A stretch of 64,000 nt of DNA from Drosophila pseudoobscura (lineage: Eukaryota; Arthropoda; Insecta; Diptera; Drosophilidae). Shown piece after piece: positions 21,496-32,651 of the stretch (positions are counted from its first letter, which is position 1; every line of letters begins with the position of its first letter). Location: positions 18,228,001 through 18,292,000 of the forward strand of contig NC_046679.1 in the NCBI RefSeq assembly GCF_009870125.1, written 5' to 3'. Position numbers and translations under genes: made by a program. The notes under the pieces are model-generated. The model was given only the letters and a program-made list of their open reading frames with translations. It made no database searches and was not told the DNA's origin.

Positions 21496-24400
21496 ATGAT
21501 ATTCCCAAACGAAAAGAAGAAAGAACTATGGCGTTATGCGTCAAAAAACAATCCGGGTGCGTGCGATGGGGTGCCAGGACCCACACAGCCACCACAGCCG
21601 CCGCCCCCTCCACATCGACACCGCCCTCAGATGATGCGGGGTTCCTCGTTTGGCAGCAGCAGCTTCTTTTGCGAGGAAGCCTCCTTACCGATGCGACAAA
21701 CGCCCCCGCCACCGTACAATTCGATTCCCTACGCGACAGACTGCTGCGGCCCTTACTGCCAGAACAACAGCGGCAGCCCCAACGCCAACAACTGCCGCCT
21801 CCCCCGCCCACCACTAAACTTCACACAACAGTTAGTACCACGTGCGGATACGGTGGGATCACCACCAACCGCGCTCAGTGCCACCGAAGAGTCGGACTTC
21901 AGCTATACCAAACCTGGATGCAGCTGCGCAAGCTCTGGCGACGATATGTTGATCGACGAAAACGATCAAATCCACCATCAGACCTCAACGTCGCCTCGTG
22001 CCGTGGCATCAGTGAGTGCGACGACCTTTCGAACGACTGCGGCGAATATGTTTCGCAACTGCTGTGGCAGCGGTGGCCATGCAGCGGAGGCCAGCAGTGG
22101 CTCGACTTGCTCGAGCCGCGAGAACACAATTCCATTCACAAAACCAGCGCACCCTCATCCCCAGCATCGCATTCGAAAAGACTTCGATGCCTTGATGAAG
22201 CTGCTGAAGCCAAAGCAACAGTCGGAGCTTTTGCGTGCCGTCAAAAGTCGCGTGGATCATCCCTCGAAAAAGTCAAACATGGACGCCGTAATTGCCACCC
22301 CGCCGACCGTCTTGCAGTGCATTCTGATCAAGTGCAGCACCTCGTCCTCCGAGCAGCACTTGAACGCGTGTCGACTCTTCTTTTGGTCCAGCCTCAGGAA
22401 CGGCATGGAGCTGAAACGCCTGCCCGCCTGTCCCAGCGCACCAGACTGCGTTTACACATGCTGCAATCCACTGCACTGGTATCGCATAATCCACTTCAAC
22501 GACACAGGTAGGATTGACCAACAGCTGTTGGAGGATTGAAGAGCCTAAGATTTCGATTGTTCGATTCCCCACAATCTACCTAAGAGGGGTCGCTCACTAA
22601 GCGTTAGGGCTAAACTGCATATATGCATTGTTTCTGAGCAAGTCATTCGGCCTATACCCCTGTTCTACTAGAGCATGGCACCAAAAAATACCAAGTAACT
22701 AGAACGGACATTCTTTTTAAATTAAACAAACATAAATTTACCACGAAAGCGATTCGCGATCAATTTGAACAATTTAAAACAATGTTTTGACCCAATCTAT
22801 TGTCTACTACGGTCGAACTTCTTTATTACGTAACTCCGTACAGCGAAATTTTTTATGTAGCGAATTTATTTCTGGAGCACTGCAATTTCGTTAAATTTTC
22901 AGTACGTTTTGATCTCCTTATAAGGAATTTCCTTATAGCGAATATTTCTTTACTACGATTTGTTCCTATGCCCGTGATTCGAACGTCTCGGTCTCCTTAT
23001 AACGAAACATGTGTTTTGGGGAAATTCCGTGCTATGAATGTGACGTTAAAAATCGTTAAACATAATGTCCCCACTAGTTCTGTTTACATCAGTTCTCAGA
23101 TTGTTGTTGCTGTAGAGGTAGAGGTGATAGCAAGCAAAATGTCTAAGGCTAAGAGTTTTCGGCAAGTGTAGGATAGTTGGATAAATTAAACAAATGTATT
23201 TGCGTTGAAGTTTTCGTTAAGATGGAAAAGTGGAAAAATCAAACGCAAACAAAAATGACACAAAACAATTAAATACAATGTCTTTTTACGAATTACGAGC
23301 TTCGATATTTCCGTATAACGAACTTTTCTTTGTCCCTTGAGATTTGTTATATGGACGTTCGACTGTATTTAAAATTTTCATACTGCCTGTATTGCGTGTG
23401 TATTCTGTGTATTTGGTGGCGCCAAACATACATGCATGTGTACGTATGTATATGTACGTATGAGCTTGTTCATGTAGTGTAACCGGTCCGGCGTTGTATT
23501 GAAGTGCTCTCAAAGAAAATTGAATTTCAAGTTCCTGCGCTCTTGGCGCGCCTTGACTCTTTTCCCAGACATGACATACACACTCTCGCGATCCAATCCA
23601 ACCAACCTCTCTTTTGCGTTTGTGTTTGTAGGTTTTTTTGCGGTTTATCATGTGCTCTCTGTGGCACAGTGTGCATGTGTGGATGTGCTGGCGAGGAGAG
23701 TACGAACGCGAAGGCGAAGTGGATGCGTGAAAGCGCCACGACAAAATTCTTTTGAAAATAATTTGTGTAAATTTAGAAACTGGCGCCAGGAAATAATCAG
23801 TCGCCGCCGCTAGCGTAAACGTTGCCCGATACGACACTCTTACGCGTACTTTTACTCGAACTATGTACACACATGCATACATACATACATATGTATGTAG
23901 TTGGGGCATTGCTTAGAAATCCCACTCGCACTATGTATACATACATACATACATATGTATGTACATATGCATTCATACAAATGTATTTTCTGATTTGTTT
24001 GTTTTTATTTTTAGCACGCGCATGCACAACTAACGCTTTTATACAAAACACATACATATGTACATACATATGCACATGCACGCATGCAACTGTATGTATT
24101 CGCGTACATGCGTACATATTTGCATGTTCATGTACAAATTCTATGTACATATCCATGCATACATACATTGATTAAACATTAAACTAGAGATGGGTTTCTT
24201 TAATGAATGACGTTTTTTCATGTTTATAACTGGCGGAAGGAAGCATTTGCTACTACAGAAAGTTTAAAATGTCTTCTACGTACATAAATATGTATTTATA
24301 TACATACATGTACAATCGTACATATGTATGTATTTAATCGAATTACCCTTATTGTGTAGTATGAGTTTGACCAGATCGATCTGATATTGGCTGCTACGAT

Positions 24401-27400
24401 CGTCAACACATGGGCGATCGTACACATTGCAGTGGTAGAAAGGTAAAAATACGACGGATTTTCAAAATGATTTTTCTAATATAAAGTAGCTCTTGATTAT
24501 CCCTATAATTGGTGCTGAGATCCATTTTAGGCAACTATTCGTTTTCGAGATTTTTGCCAAAAAGATAGTTTTTTGCGGCGATAAATTTTGAATTCTTATT
24601 CTTTTCTTTTAAATTTAATTTAAAGTCTGTCGAACGGGACATATGGCACGGGACAGAACTTTCTTGGCTTAATAAAGGTTAACAAATATATGATATATTT
24701 TTTTAGATAGTTCAATATGTAGATAGACGTTGAGGAAACAATTTTGTCAAGAATCATCTTTCTTATAGAACAAAATATTAAAGCAAGAACATAACTATAA
24801 AAATACCAATATTTTTAGAAAATAGTATTGGGACATACTTTTTTGTCCCCGGGGGAATTTTTACGGGGAATGCCCTATTGCTACGATGTCTTCGCACGTT
24901 CATTCACATTCGATTGCTCCAAAAATGTTCGTTTAATTTATAGTACGGCCGAATGAATTCGAATGTTTATCTAATCGGGCAATTATATTCATATCGGCCA
25001 AAAGTGCATGAAAGCGACATATCATATTTGTGTTTGTGTCGTTCTTAACAATTACGTGCGCTTTCCGGAAAATACTAGAAGATTCGCAAAATGGAATAAG
25101 ATATAACAAGACAGTTTATTTAGCACCAAAGCTTTACGGTGGCGTCTTCTTACGGTCGGCGGCCAGCAGATTTTCGTCTTTTGCGGGGGCGGAAGAGGGT
25201 GTACCCAAATTTTGACACAAAACGGTCAAGGTCCGATATCACAGAAGTGTGGATACCAAACTTGGTTTCTCTAGCTCTTACAGTTTCTGAGATCCTTGAA
25301 CTCACATTTTGCAATAGGCAAAACCGACCATAAAACCTGTGTGTTAGAGAGAGACAGGGCGAGAAAGAATGAAATTGTTTTCTTGATTCTGGCTATAATA
25401 ACTATACGATCTGGTTCAGATTTTGATATAGATATAAATATATAGTCATCCTCTACAATTCGGCGTTTTCTGTTTTCTCTCTGAAATTGTGGATGCCACA
25501 ATAAAATATATTTGTAACAGTGACATATCACAGAAGTCCGGATATAAAATGTCGTTGCTCTAGCTCTTGTAGTCTTTGAGCACTAGGCGCTGATAGGGAC
25601 GGACAGACGGATGGACGGACAGACAGACAGGGCTCAATCGACTCGGCTATTGATGCTGATCAAGAATATATATATGGGGTCGGAAACGATTCCTTCTGAA
25701 CGTTACACACATCCATTTTCACCACAAATCGAATATACCCCAATACTCATTTTGAGTATCGGGTATAAAAAGCGGCAATGGTCCAAACTCAACGAAACTT
25801 GGATTGTAAATGATTGAAGAAACGAACTGTTTTGAATGGATCTGTGATAAACGGGGTTGGTTGGGAAAGTATGACGTATGAACGCTATAAAAGTCGGAAA
25901 CCGCTAAAAAGGTTAGTACCTAAAATGAACGGTGTGGCAGGAGGCAGCATGATGGTGTGGGGATGTTTTTTGTTATTATATACATAGTTAGGTATCCGGT
26001 ACTTAATGACAAAGGTAAGAGAAAAGCCTCTTACCTTATAATGGCGAGCACTTTCTGTATGCTGACGACCTAATCTTCTAGGACGATTCTGCATGTTTGG
26101 TCAACTTTTTTATTGGTCGGTTTTTTTCGGCATAAATAATATATGTATACCAATGGAATTAGGATATTTGACTGTCCGGGAAATGCACCCGGTCTTAATC
26201 CGATCATGAACGTGCTAATGTGAAAGTAGAGACGCCACATGAAAGAAACGAATCGAAAAAACATCGAAACGATCTTCAATCTAGTAGGTACCAAGCCTTT
26301 GCGTAGAAAAATAGCTATAAAACACAGAGGAGGTTCACAAAATATTTAAATAATTCTTTATACACTCTTGAATGTTCATAGAACTAAACATAATAACAGA
26401 ACAATTTTGTTTCCGGAGTAAAAACTTGAATTTTTCCGTACAATTATAAATGTGAATACCAAGGAGTATACTTTTAGATTTAAGGATTCGTTTGAAAACA
26501 AGGACATTGGGGTTTAAACATTTGGTATTTTTCGTTAGCTTTTTCTGTATTCCTGATTTTCCATTTTAAAGAACTATTATTTTTTGATAAAGTCGTCCAC
26601 AAGTTAGGGTTGGGGTTCAGCGAGTGCCGAATGGAGACGAGTCGAAGAGAGGGAAGCCAAAAATCCATGCTTATTTCCATATCCATGATTACTTCTGTTC
26701 GAAACAATGTCGACGAGTTTTCCATTTATTCCAGAGACTTTTATAAATATTTAATTACTGAATAATCATTATTCTCCTTTATATTTATGTAGTTTCTTTA
26801 GCCCCATCTCATATCATACTTACTGATAAGTGGATTATCGATCATTTCGAGTATTAATATAATAAATTAAACATTACTCGACCATTCCGTACTTCTTAAA
26901 AGGAGAAAGAATAAAAACAAGCTAGAATGTAAGCCAGATTGAATTCAACGTCGACGATGACCGCAGCACATCAAACGATTTCTGGGCCAATAAAATGTCC
27001 CCCATGCTGCTGCCCGATAGGAAAAGATTATTTATTTATTTTTATTTCGAGAGGCTGATGTTTGGCTTGCCTACGCTTGAGTTTTGTTTCGGTTGTGTAT
27101 TGTTTTTGTTAATTTTGCTGTTGCTGTTTTCTGCTTGGTTTGCTGAACGAATATAAGAAAACTAGTATGTATTAGGTTTGGGAACCATGATCTCATCACA
27201 CGACCCGTCCCAAAGACTCTCATCTACATACGTAGTATACCCAAAGCTTTGAGTAGCTACAAATTATTCAAAAGTCTATATAAAAGGATTTTCGATTTCG
27301 ATTTTGGTTTTGCACTTCTGCAGTTACACGATTTGTTAGTACGATTATTTAATTGAATTTAATTGAAAATAATCTTAAACAAGAAACCAAAACTAGTTTC

Positions 27401-30400
27401 GTGAGTCGAAGCTGTACAATGAATAACGAAAACAAACATTTTCCTCAGGTTTTTTTAGTCGGTGCGATTGACTTTTTTATTAGCTTTATGTTTAGTACAA
27501 AAGATGGAGTTCATCTAATTTTTAACTTCTATAAAGATATGTATGTAGCAATCAACATGTGGTCGCGAGCGTACGCAAAATAGAGTTCGGCTTTGGCTTA
27601 ATCTAAAAAATATAAAATATTCTAAAGAAGTTAATTTATTTCAAAAGAGGAATAATGTAGCTTTCTATCGAGTGTTTATACAAGAAATTAGTTTACTATA
27701 TCACCCCACATTCTCCCATAAACCTATTTTTTAAGCCACGCTTCTAAGAGATGCTTTGAGGAACAACTATTATCAGGAATCATTTTTTTATAGGAGAAAA
27801 TAGTAAATGAAAACATGACTATAAAAATACCTAAAAAGTAAACTTTTGCCATTTTAATAGGTTTTCCGATCAAAGGTAATGAAAATGCACATATGCCAAT
27901 TGGTTAAATTAACTGAGCTTCAATCAGTTTAGAAATAATAATAATATCGGGACATAAGTTAATATATGGAAATGTGTTTTTATTGACTTTTAATTTTTTG
28001 GCCTCGGTTGAAATATCCACGGAAATACCCATACATAAATATGTACATGCATATGTACATACGCATGCACAAATGTAAGAACATAGTATGTACATATGTA
28101 TTTACATACAGCGATTCTTGTTCAGCCACATGTATTTTTACGACTGTAGAAAGACCTAATTACATACATATGTACATATGGATGTAAAATATATATTTAT
28201 CGGAGATCCTTTGGCTATTTATTATTCATGGTATCGAGAGAGGGAGACAGAGAGATGTTGATATGGATGATATATCGATTGCAGGTACTTTTAGTAACGA
28301 ATTCTTCCTCGTCCCCTTACAGCTGTAAATAAAACATACATACCTGTATATTTGATATTACGAGTGTTCAAATTGTTGTTCCCATGGGAAGATAATCTTA
28401 ATCTTAAGACACATACAACCATTATATACACTATCTACGTTACGTGTATGTACATACATATGTATGTAGTTATGAAGATAGTAACATCCATAGTAACATG
28501 CATTGTGTTTTGTCTTAATACAATTTCAGAGTCCTCGCTTCCGCCATACCAACGTTCCAACAAAATATTGCGACTGAAAGATGCAGGTGAGTACGAGTAG
28601 CAGCGACTTAGTCGAGAATCCCGACAACAATTTAGAGTTTCGCCCTTTAAGATTCAGAAGAAGGAGACTACTCCCAAAACGACGAAAAGTCAGCAGCGGC
28701 CACGTGGAGCGTACACAGCAACAGCTTTTCGAGCACCATCAAGCAATCGGAATCGCAGTTTCTTGGCCCAAGTATAGAGTCTTTTACTACTGAAGGAAAA
28801 GGTGAGACTTTTTTTTTGGCCATTACGACACTAGAGCACCGGGCGCTCTTATCGTGGGGCGCTCTTCTTTTTGAGAGCGTGAGAGAGAGAGAGCGTTTTC
28901 GATTATTTAAATTTGAGAGTGAGTTTGCTCGTATATGTACGAGAATGTACATATATATGTATGCATGCATGCATGCATGCATGTATGTAGGTACACACAT
29001 AAATACATGCCTACAGAGATTACCCGAAACATCTGCGCTCGCGTGCGTGTGATTGGGACGCCGGTCGCGACAGAGGACAAGTTGTTCGTGGCGCCAGGCT
29101 GCCGCGTCAGGTCGTCACTTTCTATATTGATATTAACTTTTAAGCGAAAACAGCAAAAGCGAAATGAAAATAAATAATGAGCGAAAAACAAACACCACCA
29201 ACGAATGCGACTGATCGGCGGAGCGAGGTGAGTTGGCGGTAATGGCGGTGCCGATGGCGCCGAACCCCCCCCCAACAACAACAATCTTTGCGCCTGCTTA
29301 CAACGATCTAAGTGCGGGGCACGGGAATGACTTGGCGCCCCTGTATATCCACGTCAATGGGGCTATGATATCATTCATTTCATGGCATTCAGTGACCACC
29401 CGACGACGTCTTCGGACGATGGAACAGTGAAACTGGCCAGAATTGCAGTGTCTGTGTGTACAAATCCATATGTACATGTGTATGGTTATGTTAAATGTGT
29501 ATTTGATTTTGTTTGGTATTGTACTTGTACTGGCGACAAAATGACGGAAAACTATTACATTTAAATGGTCCGTTAAGTTGCGGTTTTACGACGATTTGGT
29601 TTTGGCATGCTAGTTAAAAATAGAAATAAACAAAATGTAAACCATTATTATACCGTTGCCGAGGGTATTGTACTCTTTCTCGGAGAATATCAGTACAGTG
29701 CGCCGGCCCTATGGCTACCTTTGCAGATCGGGGCTTCCTATTTGATCAGTTATTGGTATAAAGAATAGTATGTTCCGAACAAGGGCGTAACTAGGGTAAG
29801 GCAGCCCCATTTTTGATTGAGCTAAGTACCAGCCAATGAAACAGTAAGCTCTATGAATAAAAGGCATTTCCGACTAATATTTTAAATTTATCTATGTATT
29901 CTCGCTAATCTAATCAATTGGTTTCTATTCAGCAAATCTTAGCAAAGGCCCTTTTTTTGTCTAAACGAAAAACAGGCTCCCAAAAAACCAAAACCGTGCA
30001 TAATTTTATTTACTGTGGCAAAAATGTAAAATTTGTAGAAATTCAGACCAGTTCGATAATGAAATAAATTTAATTTAATTGCTGTCTCTCTTATTTTTCA
30101 GGTGACACAGTCAGCACCAAGGGCTGGTGCCAAATTGCCTATTGGGAGCTGTCCCATCGCGTTGGAGAGTTCTTTCACGCTAGAAAGACGACTGTCAATA
30201 TCTACACAGATGGGGTTGTGGACAGTGGTGGAGATAGCATGTGCCTTCGCGAGCTAACTGCCGTGGGCAGGGGACCTCACTCTGACGCTGTCCAAAATAC
30301 ACGACAAAAAGTCGGGCTAGGTAAAAAAGTAGAAATTAGAAATACTTGTACGTCGACTCTTCAAATGAAAATGTTTCTACTTACATTTCAGGAGTTACAT

Positions 30401-30769
30401 TGAGCCTTGAAAGCGGCGATGTTTGGATTTACAATCGAGGCAACGTGCCAATCTTTGTAGACTCTCCGACACTAGCCGAACATCTGGACCGTGTCTGCAA
30501 AGTAATGCCTGGATATTGTCTGAAGGCCTTCGAAACTAACAGGTTAGAATAAATTGGATGCCATCATCTGGAAAAACGAAGTTCTAAATCTTTTTTATTA
30601 TAGGGCTCAACTGTTAATCACAAAACGGTCTCATAATCATCCATTGGGACCTATCGACCGGTTTAGCATGAAAATAAGTTTCGTCAAGGGCTGGGGTCAT
30701 ACATACAAACGGCAGGATATTATGGGCTGTCCCTGCTGGCTGGAGGTGCATTTCAGCCACCTGCGGTGA
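21496..30769 (+). CDS. Dad: Dad (Daughters against dpp), inhibitory SMAD
   Basis: Exons 21496-22507, 28530-28586, 30102-30320, 30392-30542 and 30604-30769 join in phase to give 534 aa. The first exon has a basic MIFPNEKKKELWRYASK start, Pro/Ser-rich linkers and a divergent MH1-like Cys/His region (about 225-336, ending CCNPLHWYRIIHFND). Exon 2 encodes SSLPPYQR, an LPxY variant of the PY motif that in SMAD6/7 recruits WW-domain HECT E3 ligases. Exons 3-5 form the MH2 domain (GWCQIAYWELSHRVGEFF to CPCWLEVHFSHLR). The protein stops without the C-terminal SSxS phosphorylation motif, as expected for an I-SMAD. It blocks type I receptors and Mad signalling in the Dpp/BMP pathway and is itself a Dpp target. 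The acceptor at 21173 suggests a spliced 5' leader. Confidence 0.95.
22810..23365. mobile_element. pogo/Tigger-type MITE, 556 bp, in Dad intron 1
   Basis: The ends are imperfect terminal inverted repeats. The left end begins CGGTCGAACTTCTTTATTAC and the reverse complement of the right end begins CAGTCGAACGTCCATATAAC. Each is flanked by TA (22808-22809 and 23366-23367), the target duplication of Tc1/mariner/pogo elements. The CAGTCGAAC...TATAACGAA type end is characteristic of pogo/Tigger elements. Internal copies of 'cc.tataa.cgaa' occur at about 22917, 22932 and 23002. A short frame at 23139 (MSKAKSFRQV, then stop) may be a leftover of the transposase N-terminus. It is non-autonomous. Confidence 0.75.
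23365..25180. other. Dad intron 1, microsatellite-rich part
   Basis: Long runs of TACATACATATGTATG-type palindromic tetranucleotide repeats occur at 23420-23470, 23865-23975, 24040-24175 and 24280-24340. GGCGCC sites lie at 23411 and 23782, and a GCCGCCGC Mad-type site at 23803-23810. About 24735-24812 is a dispersed repeat seen again at 27756-27832. No coding sequence was recognised. Confidence 0.5.
25180..25769 (+). mobile_element. DINE-1/INE-1-like repeat copy in Dad intron 1
   Basis: It carries the same signature blocks as the 15770-16190 copy, in the same order and strand, ending 'tattctcattttgagtatcgggtataaa'-like at about 25769. It also contains the 'ttctggctataataactatacgatctggttcag' block shared with about 61005-61060. 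No coding capacity. Confidence 0.75.
25770..26350 (+). pseudogene. Degenerate Tc1-like transposase
   Basis: The sequence starts immediately after the DINE-1 copy. Plus-strand reading, with frameshifts and stops, shows RKPLKRLVPKMNGVAGGSMMVWGCF near 25895-25969 in pieces, matching the GGGSVMVWGCF block of Tc1-like DDE transposases. CPGNAPGLNPI near 26174-26206 matches the WPxxSPDLNPIE block containing the last part of the catalytic core. The reading frame is broken several times and no terminal repeats were certain. It is an inactive fossil inside Dad intron 1. Confidence 0.7.
26351..28529. other. Dad intron 1, remaining part
   Basis: AT-rich intronic DNA. It contains microsatellites at about 28035-28180 and 28440-28470 and a dispersed repeat (27756-27832). 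No gene was found; short frames here have no recognisable features. Confidence 0.5.
29090..29104 (+). promoter_or_regulatory. Candidate Mad/Medea activating element in Dad intron 2
   Basis: GGCGCCA-GGCT-GCCG fits the SMAD activating-element consensus GGCGCCA-N4-GNCV exactly. It lies in Dad intron 2 within a locally GC-rich stretch (about 29030-29350) holding two more GGCGCC sites at about 29255 and 29334. Established knowledge: the autoregulatory Dad enhancer of D. melanogaster is intronic and uses this element. I infer this is the orthologous enhancer. Confidence 0.55.
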
Positions 30770-32620
30770 CAATACTTGCTGCTGGCCCTTACGGCAGTAA
30801 TTTCACCAGCAGCGCCCTCGCCTCTTTGCTCTGACCAACAGAGTTTCTGGCGGAGAGAGAGAGACTTCCAACGCTCGCGCCAACTGCTGCGCAAAGTGCA
30901 AAAGTTGTTGACCACTCTGTGTAGTAAAGTTTGGTTGGTTACAGATCCAACCACGGGAACAAAGAGCTTGGAACTGCGTATACCGAGCTGCCGATAAGCC
31001 ATCAAACAACCAATAATTTGGAACCACAAAGGACTGCAAAGAAATCATTTAAAATGTATACATAAATAGCTACTTACTTAATGTTTCAATTAACTACAAA
31101 TAGGCACATTGAAATTAAGCTATTCATCATTAGATTCGCATTAAGGGAGGAGATGTGCGGGCGCTTGAATTTAAGTAAATATCTAGTAATGATTGTTAAA
31201 CATATATAGCTAAAATTTAAATACTGTGATTCACTCTAAATATACACACATAGTATGTACAGACGCATGGGTAGGACTATGCGAGTAGATGTGGCATACA
31301 TATATAAATATTTAAATTATATTGACATGCATGTATACACGTGTACGATATTTGCGCCCATTAAATTTAACTATATACGAATATGGATCCGATCCTGAGC
31401 ACCAAATGTATATACCCACATTGAACCCCAATCTACCTACCCCAATCAAATGAGATCAATCATTATTCAAATATAAAAAGGTTCAGTAGAAATGTTAACA
31501 CAAACGTGCATATGCATATTACGTTACACATTAGTTAGTATCCTAAATTTTGGCGCATACGGATAGAATTGCTACGGAAAGCTAGCAAACGTCAAGTTCA
31601 AACATTTTTATTTTTTTATGTTGATATTTTGACGGTTTTTATTTTTCATAGCTTTTACCGGAAACAGTAAACCTCCCTCCCCGACAAAGACACATCTCAC
31701 CTCGTCACGCCGAAGTTTATATACTCTTAAATTTCAACGAAAGTAAATCGGAACCTTTCAAACAGACTATCAGGCTGTTACGGAAAAATGGAAACGTGAA
31801 CGCTTGATGCGATTCTATATAAACAAAGAAGACTTGTTTTTTGATAAATTGTTCCTTTGCCAGCTACATATAGGTATACAAATAGAGGTCCGATCCGACG
31901 AATTTCGAAAAATGATTAGAGAGATTTGCTTGCAAAGATAAAGATGGATATGGTGGAGAGGCATCCTAGTGTTTATCACAATCATCCGACCAATTTTATA
32001 TCAAATTGGGCATACAAAAATTTCAGTTTGGGATTTGATCTATTGGTCTATTTTTGTTTAAATGTCGCCAGTTTCAGTTGCATTTCTAGATCTCAGAAAT
32101 GCAAATATGAGCATTGGGTGTGGCATTAAAAATCCGTGCGCTAGGTTTAGTATTTTATCCGTGTACATCTACCGAACCGAACCATATGGCAGTCAATTAG
32201 ACTCTAGAAATGCCTGCCACTCCTGATAATTATTATCATAGTTTGGTTTAAACATTTCATTGTTTCAAAGAACCAGTAACTTTAAAACAAAACAACTTCA
32301 TTTAAATGTAAATAGTTTAAGACACGAGTCTAACAAATTGTATAATAGAAAAAGTAAAATAACTGAGCTGATTTTTCCACTGTCCTTCAAATTGGAATGA
32401 GACAGATGTACTATAGATATAAATATGATCAAATATATAATCACAGCAGTTATACTGTTAAGTTTTAACATAACATATTGCAACTTCAATTTATTTACAA
32501 AACTCGACGGTTTTTCAATGAAAAACTTGCCTTATTTGTTTTGAAAACGATGGAGTGTAAGAAATCATTTTCAGTGAAAGTCAGTGCACTGGAGGAATAA
32601 AATGTCACCCAGATCATAGT
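30770..32620. other. Dad 3' flank and spacer before Ns1
   Basis: About 30770-31040 is likely Dad 3' UTR, since it is more GC-balanced than the rest. Beyond that the sequence is AT-rich with short microsatellites. No gene was supported. Confidence 0.5.
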
Positions 32621-32651
32621 CTGATTTATTATATCGAATAGTGCAGATAAT

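Noticed and set aside
23286-24175. Overlapping Tyr/His/Met/Cys-rich frames on both strands
   Set aside because: Translation of CATA/TATG microsatellites, present in both strands equally.
23420-24175. Possible CRISPR-like repeat array
   Set aside because: Repeats are simple tetranucleotide palindromes with no constant spacers, in a eukaryotic genome.
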